Shown here in pieces: positions 25,421 to 34,000 of a stretch of 64,000 nt of DNA. Source of the DNA: Primorskyibacter aestuariivivens (GTDB lineage Bacteria > Pseudomonadota > Alphaproteobacteria > Rhodobacterales > Rhodobacteraceae); NCBI RefSeq assembly GCF_028023675.1, contig NZ_JAQIOZ010000022.1:1-64000 (forward strand), written 5' to 3'. Position 1 is the first letter of the stretch. Every line of letters begins with the position of its first letter. The position numbers and the translations under genes are program-made. The notes under the pieces were generated by a model. The model was not told where the DNA came from. It searched no databases and worked only from the letters and a program-made list of their open reading frames with translations.

Positions 25421-26575
25421 TCAACTCTGACCCTGCGGCGCGATCCGCTCAAGCGGCAGGGACAGGGAATAAGCCAGCGCGCCGGTGGAAAAATCCGCAT
25501 CGGCCTGCCCCCCGAGCCGCTGCGGCACGACAAGGTTGAGCACACGCGAGCCATAGCCGAACCCGGTTTCGGGCGGCGCGGTCGTGGTTGTGGCGGGAAC
25601 CGCCTCCGGGCGCGTCTCGATCCATTGCAGGTCAAGCTGCGGCGGCTGCCCCATCTCGCCCCCGGTTCGGTCCCAACGCAGATAGACCTTTCCGTCATCA
25701 TCGCGCAATGCGCCATGTTTCACCGAATTGGTTGCCAGCTCGTCCAGAGCAAGGGCGATTTGCCGGGCGGCTTCGGAGTTCAGGTCTTCATCATCACCCT
25801 GGATGGAAATCCGGTTGGGAAAGGCTTCAAGATGCGCGCGCAGCTGGTGACGGGCCAGTTTCAACAGGCTGTGCGGTAGGCGTTGACCGCCCCGGGTCAG
25901 ATCGTCGGTGGTGGCGGCCATGGCGTCCAGCCGTGCCAGGAACCGGTCGAGAAAATCCTCCTTGTCGCCGCTGTGCTGCGCGGTCTGGCGCGCCAGTGCG
26001 GCGGTCACCTGCGCCAGATTGTCGGCCCGGTGTCCGGCCTGTCGCAAGACGATGTTGAGCTCTTCATTGGTGCGGGCCAGTTCCCGGGTGCGCTCGGCCA
26101 CGGTATCTTCCAGCGCGTCGCGGGCCCGGCGCAGATCGGCCAGCGTATCCTCATGCGCGGCGATTTCGGCGCTCAGCTTGGCGTTTGCGTCGCGCAGATG
26201 CGCGGGCGAGGGCAGGGCGATGATCCGGGGAACCAACGGAAACAGCACAGCAGCGGTCACAAGCGAGACAATACCGGTCGCCAGCTTGGCCAGCCCATGC
26301 AGCGCATAGACCGGCACCCAAAGCGTGACAATCGAGATCAGGTGGGTCAACCCGCACAGCGCGATGAACGCGGCAAACAGCCAAGCCAGCCCGCGGTTTT
26401 CCAGATCGGGGCGGCCACGCATCACGCGGTAGATGGCAACCGGAATAATTGAATAGGCCATGAAGATCAGGAAATCCGAGCCCGCAAAAAGCGCAATGAG
26501 CCAAGGTTGCCACAAAAGGCACATGCCATGCGCCATGTAGCCCAGATCCTGAAAGAAGGTGATTGCAGCTTGCAT
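25421..26575 (-). CDS. Histidine kinase with an ETR1-like ethylene-binding membrane domain
   Basis: A 384-residue sensor. Three N-terminal helices (about 25-119) match the copper/ethylene-binding domain of plant ETR1 and cyanobacterial Etr1. Asp34, Tyr41, Pro45, Ile71, Cys74 and His78 correspond to ETR1 Asp25, Tyr32, Pro36, Ile62, Cys65 and His69, every one offset by nine. The Cys and His bind Cu(I) in ETR1. A coiled coil (about 127-177) leads to an HWE/HisKA_2-type kinase with candidate phospho-His182 (QAGHRADNL), the N box ALDELATNSVKHGA, and LQWIE. It has no receiver of its own. Start 26575 is chosen over an ATG at 26641 that would lie upstream of the regulatory dyad. Confidence 0.85.
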   Translation of the reverse strand: MQAAITFFQDLGYMAHGMCLLWQPWLIALFAGSDFLIFMAYSIIPVAIYRVMRGRPDLENRGLAWLFAAFIALCGLTHLISIVTLWVPVYALHGLAKLATGIVSLVTAAVLFPLVPRIIALPSPAHLRDANAKLSAEIAAHEDTLADLRRARDALEDTVAERTRELARTNEELNIVLRQAGHRADNLAQVTAALARQTAQHSGDKEDFLDRFLARLDAMAATTDDLTRGGQRLPHSLLKLARHQLRAHLEAFPNRISIQGDDEDLNSEAARQIALALDELATNSVKHGALRDDDGKVYLRWDRTGGEMGQPPQLDLQWIETRPEAVPATTTTAPPETGFGYGSRVLNLVVPQRLGGQADADFSTGALAYSLSLPLERIAPQGQS

Positions 26576-26594
26576 CGCTTCGCGCCTTTCATGC

Positions 26595-26622
26595 CACTTG
26601 CGGACATCTGTCCATGCAAGTG
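26595..26622. promoter_or_regulatory. Long dyad in the leader of the ETR1-like kinase gene
   Basis: CACTTGC (26595-26601) and GCAAGTG (26616-26622) enclose GGACA-TC-TGTCC (26602-26613), with a 2-base AT bulge. As RNA it would form a hairpin of about eleven base pairs with a 4-base loop, 20 bases before the kinase start; as DNA it could be an operator. Confidence 0.6.
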
Positions 26623-26647
26623 TTAAGAGGTGGTTAACCATGCTTAA
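26623..26647. promoter_or_regulatory. CtrA-like box TTAA-N7-TTAA with a third half-site
   Basis: TTAA (26623-26626), seven bases, TTAA (26634-26637) is the full CtrA consensus known from Alphaproteobacteria. A third TTAAC starts at 26644. The box lies 48 to 72 bases upstream of the ETR1-like kinase start on its minus-strand side. Confidence 0.5.
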
Positions 26648-26680
26648 CGTCGTGGAGCGGCGGCGGGAGAGCGCTTGTTA

Positions 26681-26696
26681 CAATTCGTAAGAATTG
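26681..26696. promoter_or_regulatory. Dyad CAATTC-GTAA-GAATTG in the divergent promoter region
   Basis: A perfect 6-bp inverted repeat with a 4-base spacer, located between the ETR1-like kinase gene and the acyl-CoA ligase operon. Its size fits a dimeric repressor site. The binding protein is unknown. Confidence 0.4.
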
Positions 26697-26807
26697 GGAA
26701 ATGTTCAGGAAAAAGTTGACCCCCAGCGTAACCCCTGACCAAATGATGCTCAGAATCGCATGTAAGCGGTCCGCCCCGGGGGAGACGGGGCAAAGGGAGG
26801 ACATAGA

Positions 26808-28781
26808 TTGGCTCAGAATGCTGAGGGCGTGGAAGGTCTGCGCTCTGTACCGGCGCTGTTGAAGCGCAATGCAACGCAATTTTCAAACTCGCCCGCCTAT
26901 CGCGAGAAGGAATACGGGATCTGGCAAAGCTGGACCTGGTCCGAGGCGGAAAAGGAAATCGAAGCGCTGGCGCTGGGGCTGTTGAACCTTGGCGTGAACG
27001 AAGGCGATTTCATCGCCGTTATCGGGCGCAACCGGCCCTACCTTTATTGGTCCATGGTGGCTGCGCAGTCCGTGGGGGCCGTGCCCGTGCCGCTGTATCA
27101 GGATTCGGTGGCCGAAGAGATGGAATATGTGCTGTCCCATTGCGGCGCGCGGTTCGTCATCGTGGCCGACCAGGAGCAGGTGGACAAGGTGATCGAAGTG
27201 CAGGAGCACCTGCACCAGTTCGAGCACATGATCTATATCGATCCGCGCGGATTGCGGAAATACGACCATTCCCGACTGCATCAGTTTTCCCATGTGCAGG
27301 ATCAGGGCCGTGCCGCCCGTGACGAACACATCAAGGAACTGGATCGTCGCCGTGGCGGGCTTGGCTATGACGATACCTGCGTCATGCTTTACACCTCGGG
27401 GACTACGGGCAAGCCCAAGGGCGTGGTTCTTTCCAACCGCAATATCATCGAGACGGCCAAGAATTCATCCGAATTTGACCACCTGCGCGAAGGCGACGAG
27501 GTGCTGGCCTATCTCCCCATGGCCTGGGTTGGCGATTTCATCTTTTCCATTGGTCAGGCCTATTGGACCGGGTTCTGCGTGAATTGTCCCGAAAGCGCGG
27601 ACACGATGATGACGGACCTGCGCGAGATTGCGCCCAGCTATTATTTCGCGCCGCCAAGGGTGTTCGAGACGCAGCTGACATCGATCATGATCCGCATGGA
27701 AGATGCCAGCCCGCTCAAGCGCAGGATCTTCCAATATTTCATGAACCACGCGCGCGAGGTCGGTCCTAAGATACTGGACGGGCATTCTGTCGGGACGTTG
27801 GACCGGATCAAATACGCGCTGGGCGAATTCATGGTCTATGGTCCGCTCAAGAATGCGCTGGGCTTTTCCAAGGTGCGTGTGGGCTATACGGCGGGCGAAG
27901 CCATTGGCCCGGAAATCTTTGATTTCTATCGCGCATTGGGCATCAACCTGAAGCAGCTCTATGGCCAGACCGAAGCCTCGGTCTTTATCACCCAGCAGCC
28001 CGATGGCGAAGTCCGCTCGGACACGGTGGGCGTGCCATCCCCGGGGGTAGAGATCAAAATCGCCGAGAATGGCGAGGTGTTCTACCGCTCGCCCGGCACC
28101 TTTGTGGAATATTACAAGAACGCCGAGAGCACCGCGGACACCAAGGACGCTGAGGGCTGGGTGGCCACGGGTGATGCCGGGTTCTTTGAACCCGATACCG
28201 GGCATCTGCGCATCATCGACCGGGCCAAGGATGTGGGCAACATGGCCGATGGCGCGATGTTTGCGCCGAAATACGTTGAGAACAAGCTGAAGTTCTTCCC
28301 CAATATCCTTGAGGTGGTGGTGTTTGGCGCAGGCCGCGACAAGTGCTGTGCCTTTATCAATATTGACCTGACAGCCGTGGGCAACTGGGCCGAGCGCAAC
28401 AATATCGCCTATGCCTCCTATCAGGAACTGGCGGGGCATCCCAAGGTTCTGGACATGATCCAGTCCCATGTTGAGGACACCAATGCATCCGTGGCCGAGG
28501 ATGAGATGCTCTCGGGCTGTCAGATCCACCGCTTCCTAGTGCTGCACAAGGAACTGGATGCGGATGATGGCGAGTTGACCCGGACCCGCAAGGTGCGCCG
28601 CAAGATCATTGGCGAGAAGTTCGAGGATCTGGTGAACGCGCTCTATGACGGGTCGACATCGGTCTATACCGAGACAGAAGTGACCTATGAGGATGGGCGC
28701 AAGGGCAAGATCAAGGCGACGCTGGAAATCCGCGACGCCAAGGTTGTGCCGGTCACCCCCAAAGCGGTGGCGGCGGAATGA
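26808..28781 (+). CDS. Long-chain-type acyl-CoA ligase (AMP-binding)
   Basis: A 657-residue ANL-superfamily enzyme activating a carboxylic acid to its acyl-CoA through an acyl-AMP. The P-loop-like motif YTSGTTGKPKG is at 195-205, the adenylate motif around YGQTEASVF, and the hinge WVATGDAGFFEPDTGHLRIIDR. It resembles FadD15/FAA-type long ligases. A TTG start at 26808 is supported by AGGGAGG seven bases upstream. It heads a transporter operon with LivG-H-M and a binding protein, so its substrate is probably what that system imports. Confidence 0.9.
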   Translation: MAQNAEGVEGLRSVPALLKRNATQFSNSPAYREKEYGIWQSWTWSEAEKEIEALALGLLNLGVNEGDFIAVIGRNRPYLYWSMVAAQSVGAVPVPLYQDSVAEEMEYVLSHCGARFVIVADQEQVDKVIEVQEHLHQFEHMIYIDPRGLRKYDHSRLHQFSHVQDQGRAARDEHIKELDRRRGGLGYDDTCVMLYTSGTTGKPKGVVLSNRNIIETAKNSSEFDHLREGDEVLAYLPMAWVGDFIFSIGQAYWTGFCVNCPESADTMMTDLREIAPSYYFAPPRVFETQLTSIMIRMEDASPLKRRIFQYFMNHAREVGPKILDGHSVGTLDRIKYALGEFMVYGPLKNALGFSKVRVGYTAGEAIGPEIFDFYRALGINLKQLYGQTEASVFITQQPDGEVRSDTVGVPSPGVEIKIAENGEVFYRSPGTFVEYYKNAESTADTKDAEGWVATGDAGFFEPDTGHLRIIDRAKDVGNMADGAMFAPKYVENKLKFFPNILEVVVFGAGRDKCCAFINIDLTAVGNWAERNNIAYASYQELAGHPKVLDMIQSHVEDTNASVAEDEMLSGCQIHRFLVLHKELDADDGELTRTRKVRRKIIGEKFEDLVNALYDGSTSVYTETEVTYEDGRKGKIKATLEIRDAKVVPVTPKAVAAE

Positions 28782-28817
28782 TGGGCGACGTGCGCCTTCG
28801 GCGACACCCCGCCCACC

Positions 28818-28842
28818 CTCCCGCGGGTGCCTCCGGCGGGAG
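28818..28842 (+). repeat. Terminator-like hairpin between ligase and LivG genes
   Basis: CTCCCGC (28818-28824) and GCGGGAG (28836-28842) form a 7-bp stem followed by TTTATTT. Similar GGCGGGAGTNTATTTGG-AAGATGAA strings are, to my knowledge, common between genes of Roseobacter-group genomes, so this is probably a dispersed repeat. It could partly reduce readthrough into the transporter genes. Confidence 0.5.
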
Positions 28843-28872
28843 TTTATTTGGCAAGATGAAGGGGCTGGTTTG

Positions 28873-29685
28873 GTGAAAGACACCGAAGGATATATGACCG
28901 CCGACGGGCGCCAGATTGGCGGCGTGTTGATGGAGATGAAAAACATCACCCTGCGCTTTGGTGGCGTGGTGGCGATTCAGGACATCTCGTTCGACATTCG
29001 CGAAGGTGAGATCCGGGCCATTATCGGTCCCAATGGCGCGGGCAAATCGTCCATGCTGAACGTGATCTCGGGCTTCTATACGCCGTCCGAGGGCGAGGTC
29101 TGGTACAAGGGATCGAAACGCCCGCCGATGAAGCCCTTTGAGGTGGCGCGGCTGGGAGTGGCGCGGACCTTTCAGAACATTGCGCTGTTCGAGGGCATGA
29201 GCGTGTTGGACAACGTGATGACCGGTCGGCTGACCCATATGCATGCGGGTATTGGCGCGCAGGCGTTGTGGTGGGGCAAGGCCCGGGACGAAGAAATTGA
29301 AAATCGTCGCAAGGTGGAGGAAGTCATTGATTTCCTTGAGATTCAGGCGATCCGCAAAACACCGGTGGGCAACCTGCCATACGGGTTGAAAAAGCGGGTA
29401 GAGCTGGCGCGTGCGCTGGCGGCGGAGCCGTCGATCCTTTTGCTGGATGAGCCGATGGCGGGCATGAATGTCGAGGAGAAAGAGGACATGAGCCGCTTTA
29501 TCCTTGATGTGAATGACGAGTTCGGCACCACCATCGCGCTGATCGAACACGATATGGGCGTGGTCATGGACCTGTCGGATCGGGTTGTCGTGATGGATTA
29601 CGGCAAGAAGATCGGTGACGGCACGCCGGACGAGGTGCGTAACAACCAGGATGTGATCGACGCCTATCTGGGGGTGGCACATTGA
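28873..29685 (+). CDS. Liv-type ABC transporter ATP-binding protein (LivG-like)
   Basis: A 270-residue ATPase of the branched-chain amino acid (HAAT) transporter family. Walker A is GPNGAGKSS, the signature region is LPYGLKKRVELARAL (unlike the usual LSGGQ), and Walker B is ILLLDEPMAGM. The GTG start at 28873 has AAGGGG eight bases upstream; ATG 28894 is a good alternative that would remove seven residues. It works with LivF, LivH and LivM encoded downstream. Confidence 0.92.
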   Translation: MKDTEGYMTADGRQIGGVLMEMKNITLRFGGVVAIQDISFDIREGEIRAIIGPNGAGKSSMLNVISGFYTPSEGEVWYKGSKRPPMKPFEVARLGVARTFQNIALFEGMSVLDNVMTGRLTHMHAGIGAQALWWGKARDEEIENRRKVEEVIDFLEIQAIRKTPVGNLPYGLKKRVELARALAAEPSILLLDEPMAGMNVEEKEDMSRFILDVNDEFGTTIALIEHDMGVVMDLSDRVVVMDYGKKIGDGTPDEVRNNQDVIDAYLGVAH

Positions 29686-30203
29686 GCCGGCTGGCTGGCA
29701 TAAGTCTTGGCCTGTGTCTGGCGGCCGGGGGCGCGATGGCGGCACCGGATGATGCGCTGACCCGCGGTTTTGACGACTGCTTTTCCGCGGTCACCTCGGG
29801 CAACGGTCTGTTCCGGCTGTCGGCCTACGAGATGGTGCCGCAAGGCGCAGACAACGGCGGGGAACGAGGCTTTCTTGGCACTCTGACAAGCGGGTTGGGT
29901 GACATGGCCGTCTCCGCCACGATCCGTGACGGCCAGTTGGTTGAGTGTACCCTTGGGCATGCTCCGCAAACTGTCCCCTATGGGCCTGCAGAAGACAGCG
30001 TCGCGGCATGGTTTGGCTGGTTGGACAGCACAGGCCTGAGCCAGGCAGTGGAGGGCGAGGCACAGGTGTCCCGCGTTCTTTGCCTGCCTGATCTCGCGTC
30101 CGTCGCGGTGCAGGTTGTGGCCGCGAAACACGGGGATGCGCCCGAAGCGCTCGGCTTTGCCGTCGCGCTCACGACCCCCGACAATTTTAAGCAATGTGGA
30201 TGA
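29682..30203 (+). CDS. Hypothetical periplasmic protein within the Liv-type operon
   Basis: A 173-residue exported protein. A signal peptide of about 20 residues (SRLAGISLGLCLAAGGAMA) is followed by a soluble domain with four cysteines (DDCFSA, VECTLGH, VLCLPD, KQCG) that may form disulfides. No family recognised. The TTG start overlaps the LivG stop by 4 bp (TTGA), so it is co-translated with the transporter ATPase. It could be an accessory to the transport system or an unrelated passenger. Confidence 0.68.
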   Translation: MSRLAGISLGLCLAAGGAMAAPDDALTRGFDDCFSAVTSGNGLFRLSAYEMVPQGADNGGERGFLGTLTSGLGDMAVSATIRDGQLVECTLGHAPQTVPYGPAEDSVAAWFGWLDSTGLSQAVEGEAQVSRVLCLPDLASVAVQVVAAKHGDAPEALGFAVALTTPDNFKQCG

Positions 30204-30213
30204 GGACTGCTTT

Positions 30214-31167
30214 ATGCTGAATGAAATCTTCATCAAACCCTTCGTGGATATGGTTGAAGCCCCCGATTTCCTGTTGCAGGTGCTGTGGGAAGGGCTGGTT
30301 TCAGGCATTCTATACGCGCTGATCGCGCTCGGGTTTGTGCTGATCTTCCGGTCGTCCCGGATTTTCAACTTTGCCCAGGGCATCATGGTGGTGTTTGCGG
30401 CGCTGACGCTGGTGGGGCTGTATGCCATGGGTGTGCCCGCCTGGATCTGTGTGCTGCTGACGCTGGGGGTGATGTTCGTCTTGGCGGTCGCCATTGAACG
30501 GGTGGTTCTGCGCCCGCTGGTGGGCCAGCCCGACATCATCCTGTTCATGGCAACCATCGGGATCACGCTGTTCCTCATCGGTTTTGGCGAGATCATCTTT
30601 GGCGGTGAAAACAAGGTAATGATCTCGGAAGAGCTGGGCATTCCCACGGGTGACACCGTGCTGGAGCCCTGGGGCGGTTTGTTGATCCTGCAACATCTGG
30701 ATATCACAGTTGTTGTTGTTGCGACGCTTCTGGTGCTCGCGCTCCTGGCTTTCCTCAACTACACCCAGATGGGCCGGGCGATCCGGGCGCTGGGCGATGA
30801 TCACCAGGCGGCTTTGTCCGTTGGCATCTCGCTTCAGACGGTTTGGGTGCTGGTCTGGTTTATCGCCGGGATCATCGCGCTGGTCACGGGCATCGCCTGG
30901 GGCGCGCGGGCGGGTGTGTCCTTTGCGCTCGAAGTGATCGCTTACAAGGCGCTGCCGGTTCTGATGCTGGGTGGTCTGGAGAGTATCACCGGGGCGATCA
31001 TCGGCGGTCTGATGATCGGCATGCTGGAAAAACTCTTCGAGATTTACTGGGGTCAGCCACTTCTGGGCGGCAATACCGAGACATGGTTTGCCTTTGTATT
31101 GGCGCTCGTGGTGCTCTTGTTCCGTCCGCAGGGGCTCTTTGGGGAGAAGATCATCGAAAGGGTCTGA
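30214..31167 (+). CDS. Liv-type ABC transporter permease (LivH-like)
   Basis: A 317-residue inner-membrane permease with about eight helices. Family marks: GLVSGILYALIALGFVLIFRSSRIFNFAQG at the N-terminus (the glycine/alanine-rich first helices), ERVVLRPLVGQP, the cytoplasmic MGRAIRALGDDHQAA loop that contacts the ATPases, and GGLESITGAIIGG near the end. Start ATG 30214 is ten bases after the preceding stop. It forms the membrane channel with LivM encoded downstream. Confidence 0.93.
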   Translation: MLNEIFIKPFVDMVEAPDFLLQVLWEGLVSGILYALIALGFVLIFRSSRIFNFAQGIMVVFAALTLVGLYAMGVPAWICVLLTLGVMFVLAVAIERVVLRPLVGQPDIILFMATIGITLFLIGFGEIIFGGENKVMISEELGIPTGDTVLEPWGGLLILQHLDITVVVVATLLVLALLAFLNYTQMGRAIRALGDDHQAALSVGISLQTVWVLVWFIAGIIALVTGIAWGARAGVSFALEVIAYKALPVLMLGGLESITGAIIGGLMIGMLEKLFEIYWGQPLLGGNTETWFAFVLALVVLLFRPQGLFGEKIIERV

Positions 31168-31202
31168 CGCGGCGCGGGGCGCGCTGCGACAGAGACGGGA
31201 AA

Positions 31203-31226
31203 GGTGGGCAGGATTGCCCACCCTAC
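31203..31226. repeat. Dispersed GGTGGGCA palindrome, fourth copy, inside the operon
   Basis: GGTGGGCA-GGAT-TGCCCACCCTAC lies between the LivH gene and the next small gene, so it is transcribed within the operon. Confidence 0.9.
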
Positions 31227-31241
31227 GGGAAAGACGAGTGA

Positions 31242-31475
31242 ATGGCGAAACTGATTGCAATTCTGAACGTGGTGGCCTGGTCCGGGTTTTGGGCCTTTGG
31301 CTACCTCGCGCTGACCACCACGCCGGACGAATCCGGCAACATGGTCACCGCAGTGCTTCTGGCGGCGTTTGGCGCGGCGATCGGGCTTTGGGCCTGGTTC
31401 TGGCTGGCACGGCATTCCGAAGAGATCGGATACGCCAAACCGGCCAACCGGGTGGAGAAGCCGGACGACATTTGA
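31242..31475 (+). CDS. Small membrane protein within the Liv-type operon
   Basis: A 77-residue protein with two predicted helices (about 4-26 and 35-58), the second ending in GLWAWFWLARHSEEIGYAKP. No family recognised. It follows LivH by 74 bases that contain a palindromic repeat and precedes LivM by 92 bases. Similar two-helix proteins occur beside Liv-type permeases in relatives, to my recollection; that link is not proven here. Confidence 0.6.
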   Translation: MAKLIAILNVVAWSGFWAFGYLALTTTPDESGNMVTAVLLAAFGAAIGLWAWFWLARHSEEIGYAKPANRVEKPDDI

Positions 31476-31567
31476 CGCAGGCGGTGCGTGAGTGATTGCG
31501 CGCCCAACGGGAAAAACGGGGATGTGGGGTGTGCCCCTTGGCGCGCACCGACATAAGGAAAAGACGG

Positions 31568-32644
31568 ATGCTTTACAGAACCGCAGGACAATTCAAGACC
31601 AGCTACAAGACGGATCAGGCGCTGTTCCCGATCCGGCAGGATGCGATCCTGCTGGCCATCATCCTCGTCTTTGTCTGGGTGATCTTTCCGCTCACGGCGA
31701 GCGAGTTCACCTTTCAGGCGATCCTGATCCCGGTGCTGATCTTTGCGCTGGCCTCGATGGGGCTGAACATACTCACGGGTTTTGCCGGGCAGCTCAGCCT
31801 TGGCACCGGGGCGTTCATGGGGGTGGGGGCCTATGCCTGCTACAAGATGATCACGCTCATGCCGTGGATGAACCCGATCGTGGCGATCCTTTTGTCAGGT
31901 GTGTTCAGCGCCGGGATTGGTGTCGTGTTCGGCATTCCCAGCCTGCGGATCAAGGGGTTCTACCTGGCCATTGCAACGCTGGCGGCGCAGTTCTTTCTGG
32001 TCTGGCTGTTTGAGAAATGGGCCTGGCTTTACAACTACAACTCCTCGGGCGCGATCCAGGTTCCGAACCTTGAGATGTTCGGCACCTATATCTCGGGCCC
32101 GCAGGCGGCGTCGGTCACGGAATATTACGTGGTGCTCTTTGTGGTCACGTTGCTCACAATGCTCTGCATCAACCTCACGCGGGGCAATCTGGGCCGGACG
32201 TGGAAGGCAACGCGGGACATGGACATCGCGGCGGAGCTTATCGGCATCAACCTGATGAAATCCAAGCTCACCGCCTTTGCGATCAGTTCCTATATCGTGG
32301 GTGTTGCCGGCGCGCTTTACGTCTTCATGTGGAAAGGCGCGGCCGAGCCCAACGTGTTCGACATTCCGCTCAGCTTCCAAGTGCTGTTCATCGCCATCAT
32401 CGGAGGGCTTGGGTCCATCATGGGCAATTTCCTCGGCGCGATCCTGATCGTAGGGCTGCCGGTGGTGCTGAACCTGTTGCCCAACCTGCTGGGCATCCCG
32501 ATTGACAGCGCCATGGTGGAACATCTCAATATCATGATTGTCGGCTCGCTGATCATCTTTTTCCTAATCATCGAACCGCATGGGCTGGCGCGGCTTTGGG
32601 CGCTGATCCGCGAGAAACTCATCATCTGGCCGTTCCCGCACTAG
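31568..32644 (+). CDS. Liv-type ABC transporter permease (LivM-like)
   Basis: A 358-residue permease with nine or ten helices. It has the LivM marks GLNILTGFAGQLSLGTGAFMGVGAY, FGIPSLRIKGFYLAIATLAAQF, the cytoplasmic contact loop around RTWKATRDMDIAAELIGIN, and GGLGSIMGNFLGA. The protein is longer at both ends than E. coli-type LivM. Start ATG 31568 is preceded by AAGAC rather than a strong ribosome site. It acts with the LivH-like partner upstream. Confidence 0.92.
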   Translation: MLYRTAGQFKTSYKTDQALFPIRQDAILLAIILVFVWVIFPLTASEFTFQAILIPVLIFALASMGLNILTGFAGQLSLGTGAFMGVGAYACYKMITLMPWMNPIVAILLSGVFSAGIGVVFGIPSLRIKGFYLAIATLAAQFFLVWLFEKWAWLYNYNSSGAIQVPNLEMFGTYISGPQAASVTEYYVVLFVVTLLTMLCINLTRGNLGRTWKATRDMDIAAELIGINLMKSKLTAFAISSYIVGVAGALYVFMWKGAAEPNVFDIPLSFQVLFIAIIGGLGSIMGNFLGAILIVGLPVVLNLLPNLLGIPIDSAMVEHLNIMIVGSLIIFFLIIEPHGLARLWALIREKLIIWPFPH

Positions 32645-32696
32645 GGGCCGGTCCAACAACAGAACCATCATCGAACAACCAATGGGAGGAACCTCG

Positions 32697-33989
32697 ATGA
32701 AACATTTTGCGAAACTGGCCGCTGCAGCGGTGGTCGCTTCGGTGACCGCAGGCGCGGCGATGGCCGAGGGGCTCTATACGCCCAACCTCAGCTACCGGAC
32801 CGGTCCCTTTGCGGCCACGGGTATTCCGCTGATGAATGGTCAGGCCGATTACATGAACATGCTGAACGCCCGTGACGGCGGTATCGGCGGCGTCATGATC
32901 GACTTTGACGAATGTGAAACCGGCTATTCCACCGAGAAGGGCGTGGAATGCTACGAGAAGACCAAAGGCAAGGCCATCGTGACCCAGCCGTGGTCCACCG
33001 GCATCACGCTGCAGGTTCTGCCCAAGACCAACGTGGACGAAATCCCGATCCTGGCGCCTGGCTACGGCTTCTCGCCGATGATGGATGGCAAGACCTTCCA
33101 ATGGGCGTTCAACGCACCGTCGGGCTATTGGGATGGCGCCGACATGATCATCCAGTATCTGGAAAGCCAGGGTGATCTGGCGGGCAAGAAAATCGCCTTC
33201 CTGCATCTCGATCACCCCTATGGCAAAGAGCCGATCCCGGTTCTGGAAGCGCTGGCTGCGGCCAAGGGCTTTGAATTCACGCCGATCCCGGTCGGTCTGA
33301 AAGAGATGCAGAACCAGTCGGCCCAGTGGCTGCAGATCCGCCGCATGCGTCCCGACAATGTGATCATGTGGGGCTGGGGCGCGATGAACGCCGGCGCCAT
33401 CACCGAGGCCGTGAAAACCAAGTACCCGATGGAAAACTTCATCGGTGTGTGGTGGGCCGGTCATGATGCCGACCTGAAGATCGTTGGCGAAGACGGCAAG
33501 GGCTACAAGTCGATCTCCTGGTCCTTCCCGAACCCCGATGCGCCGGTCATGGCGGACATCCAGAAACACGTGGTCGAAGCTGGCAACACCCAGTCCAACC
33601 CCGAAGAGATGTCTGGCGTCTTCTATTCCCGCGGTATCGTCATTTCCGCCATTCTGGCCGAAGGCATCGCCGTGGCGCAGGAGCATTTCGGCACGGCTGA
33701 AATCAACGCCTCGCAGCTTCGCTGGGGTCTGGAAAACATCAACATGACCGAGGAGCGGATTGCCGAGCTGGGTCTGGACGGCATGGTGCCGCCCTTTGCC
33801 ACCTCCTGCTCCAACCACACCGGCAACTCCGGCGGCTGGATGCTGGAATGGGACGGTTCGAAGTTCGTCAAAGCCTCGGACCTGCTGACACCGAACACCG
33901 ATGCCTATGCCGCGCTGGTGGCCGAGAAGGCGGGCGAATACGCCACGTCCAATGCGCCCTGGCCGGTGAACGAAGAGTGTGAAGGCTAA
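32697..33989 (+). CDS. Periplasmic substrate-binding protein of the Liv-type transporter
   Basis: A 430-residue type I periplasmic binding protein (PBP1, Leu/Ile/Val-like). The signal peptide is about 24 residues, cut after AGAAMA. The mature protein has the two-lobe pattern (FAATGIPLMNGQADYMNMLNARDGGIGG; LDHPYGKEPIPVLEALAAAKG). It is larger than amino acid-binding members and resembles proteins encoded with aromatic or aliphatic acid ligases. A GGGAGG site precedes the ATG, and a strong hairpin follows, consistent with high expression. Substrate: probably an organic acid, by context. Confidence 0.9.
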   Translation: MKHFAKLAAAAVVASVTAGAAMAEGLYTPNLSYRTGPFAATGIPLMNGQADYMNMLNARDGGIGGVMIDFDECETGYSTEKGVECYEKTKGKAIVTQPWSTGITLQVLPKTNVDEIPILAPGYGFSPMMDGKTFQWAFNAPSGYWDGADMIIQYLESQGDLAGKKIAFLHLDHPYGKEPIPVLEALAAAKGFEFTPIPVGLKEMQNQSAQWLQIRRMRPDNVIMWGWGAMNAGAITEAVKTKYPMENFIGVWWAGHDADLKIVGEDGKGYKSISWSFPNPDAPVMADIQKHVVEAGNTQSNPEEMSGVFYSRGIVISAILAEGIAVAQEHFGTAEINASQLRWGLENINMTEERIAELGLDGMVPPFATSCSNHTGNSGGWMLEWDGSKFVKASDLLTPNTDAYAALVAEKAGEYATSNAPWPVNEECEG

Positions 33990-34000
33990 GCGCCTTCACT

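Noticed and set aside
26716-26744. Sigma-70-type promoter for the acyl-CoA ligase operon
   Set aside because: TTGACC at 26716 has no convincing -10 element at 16-18 bases; not strong enough to list.
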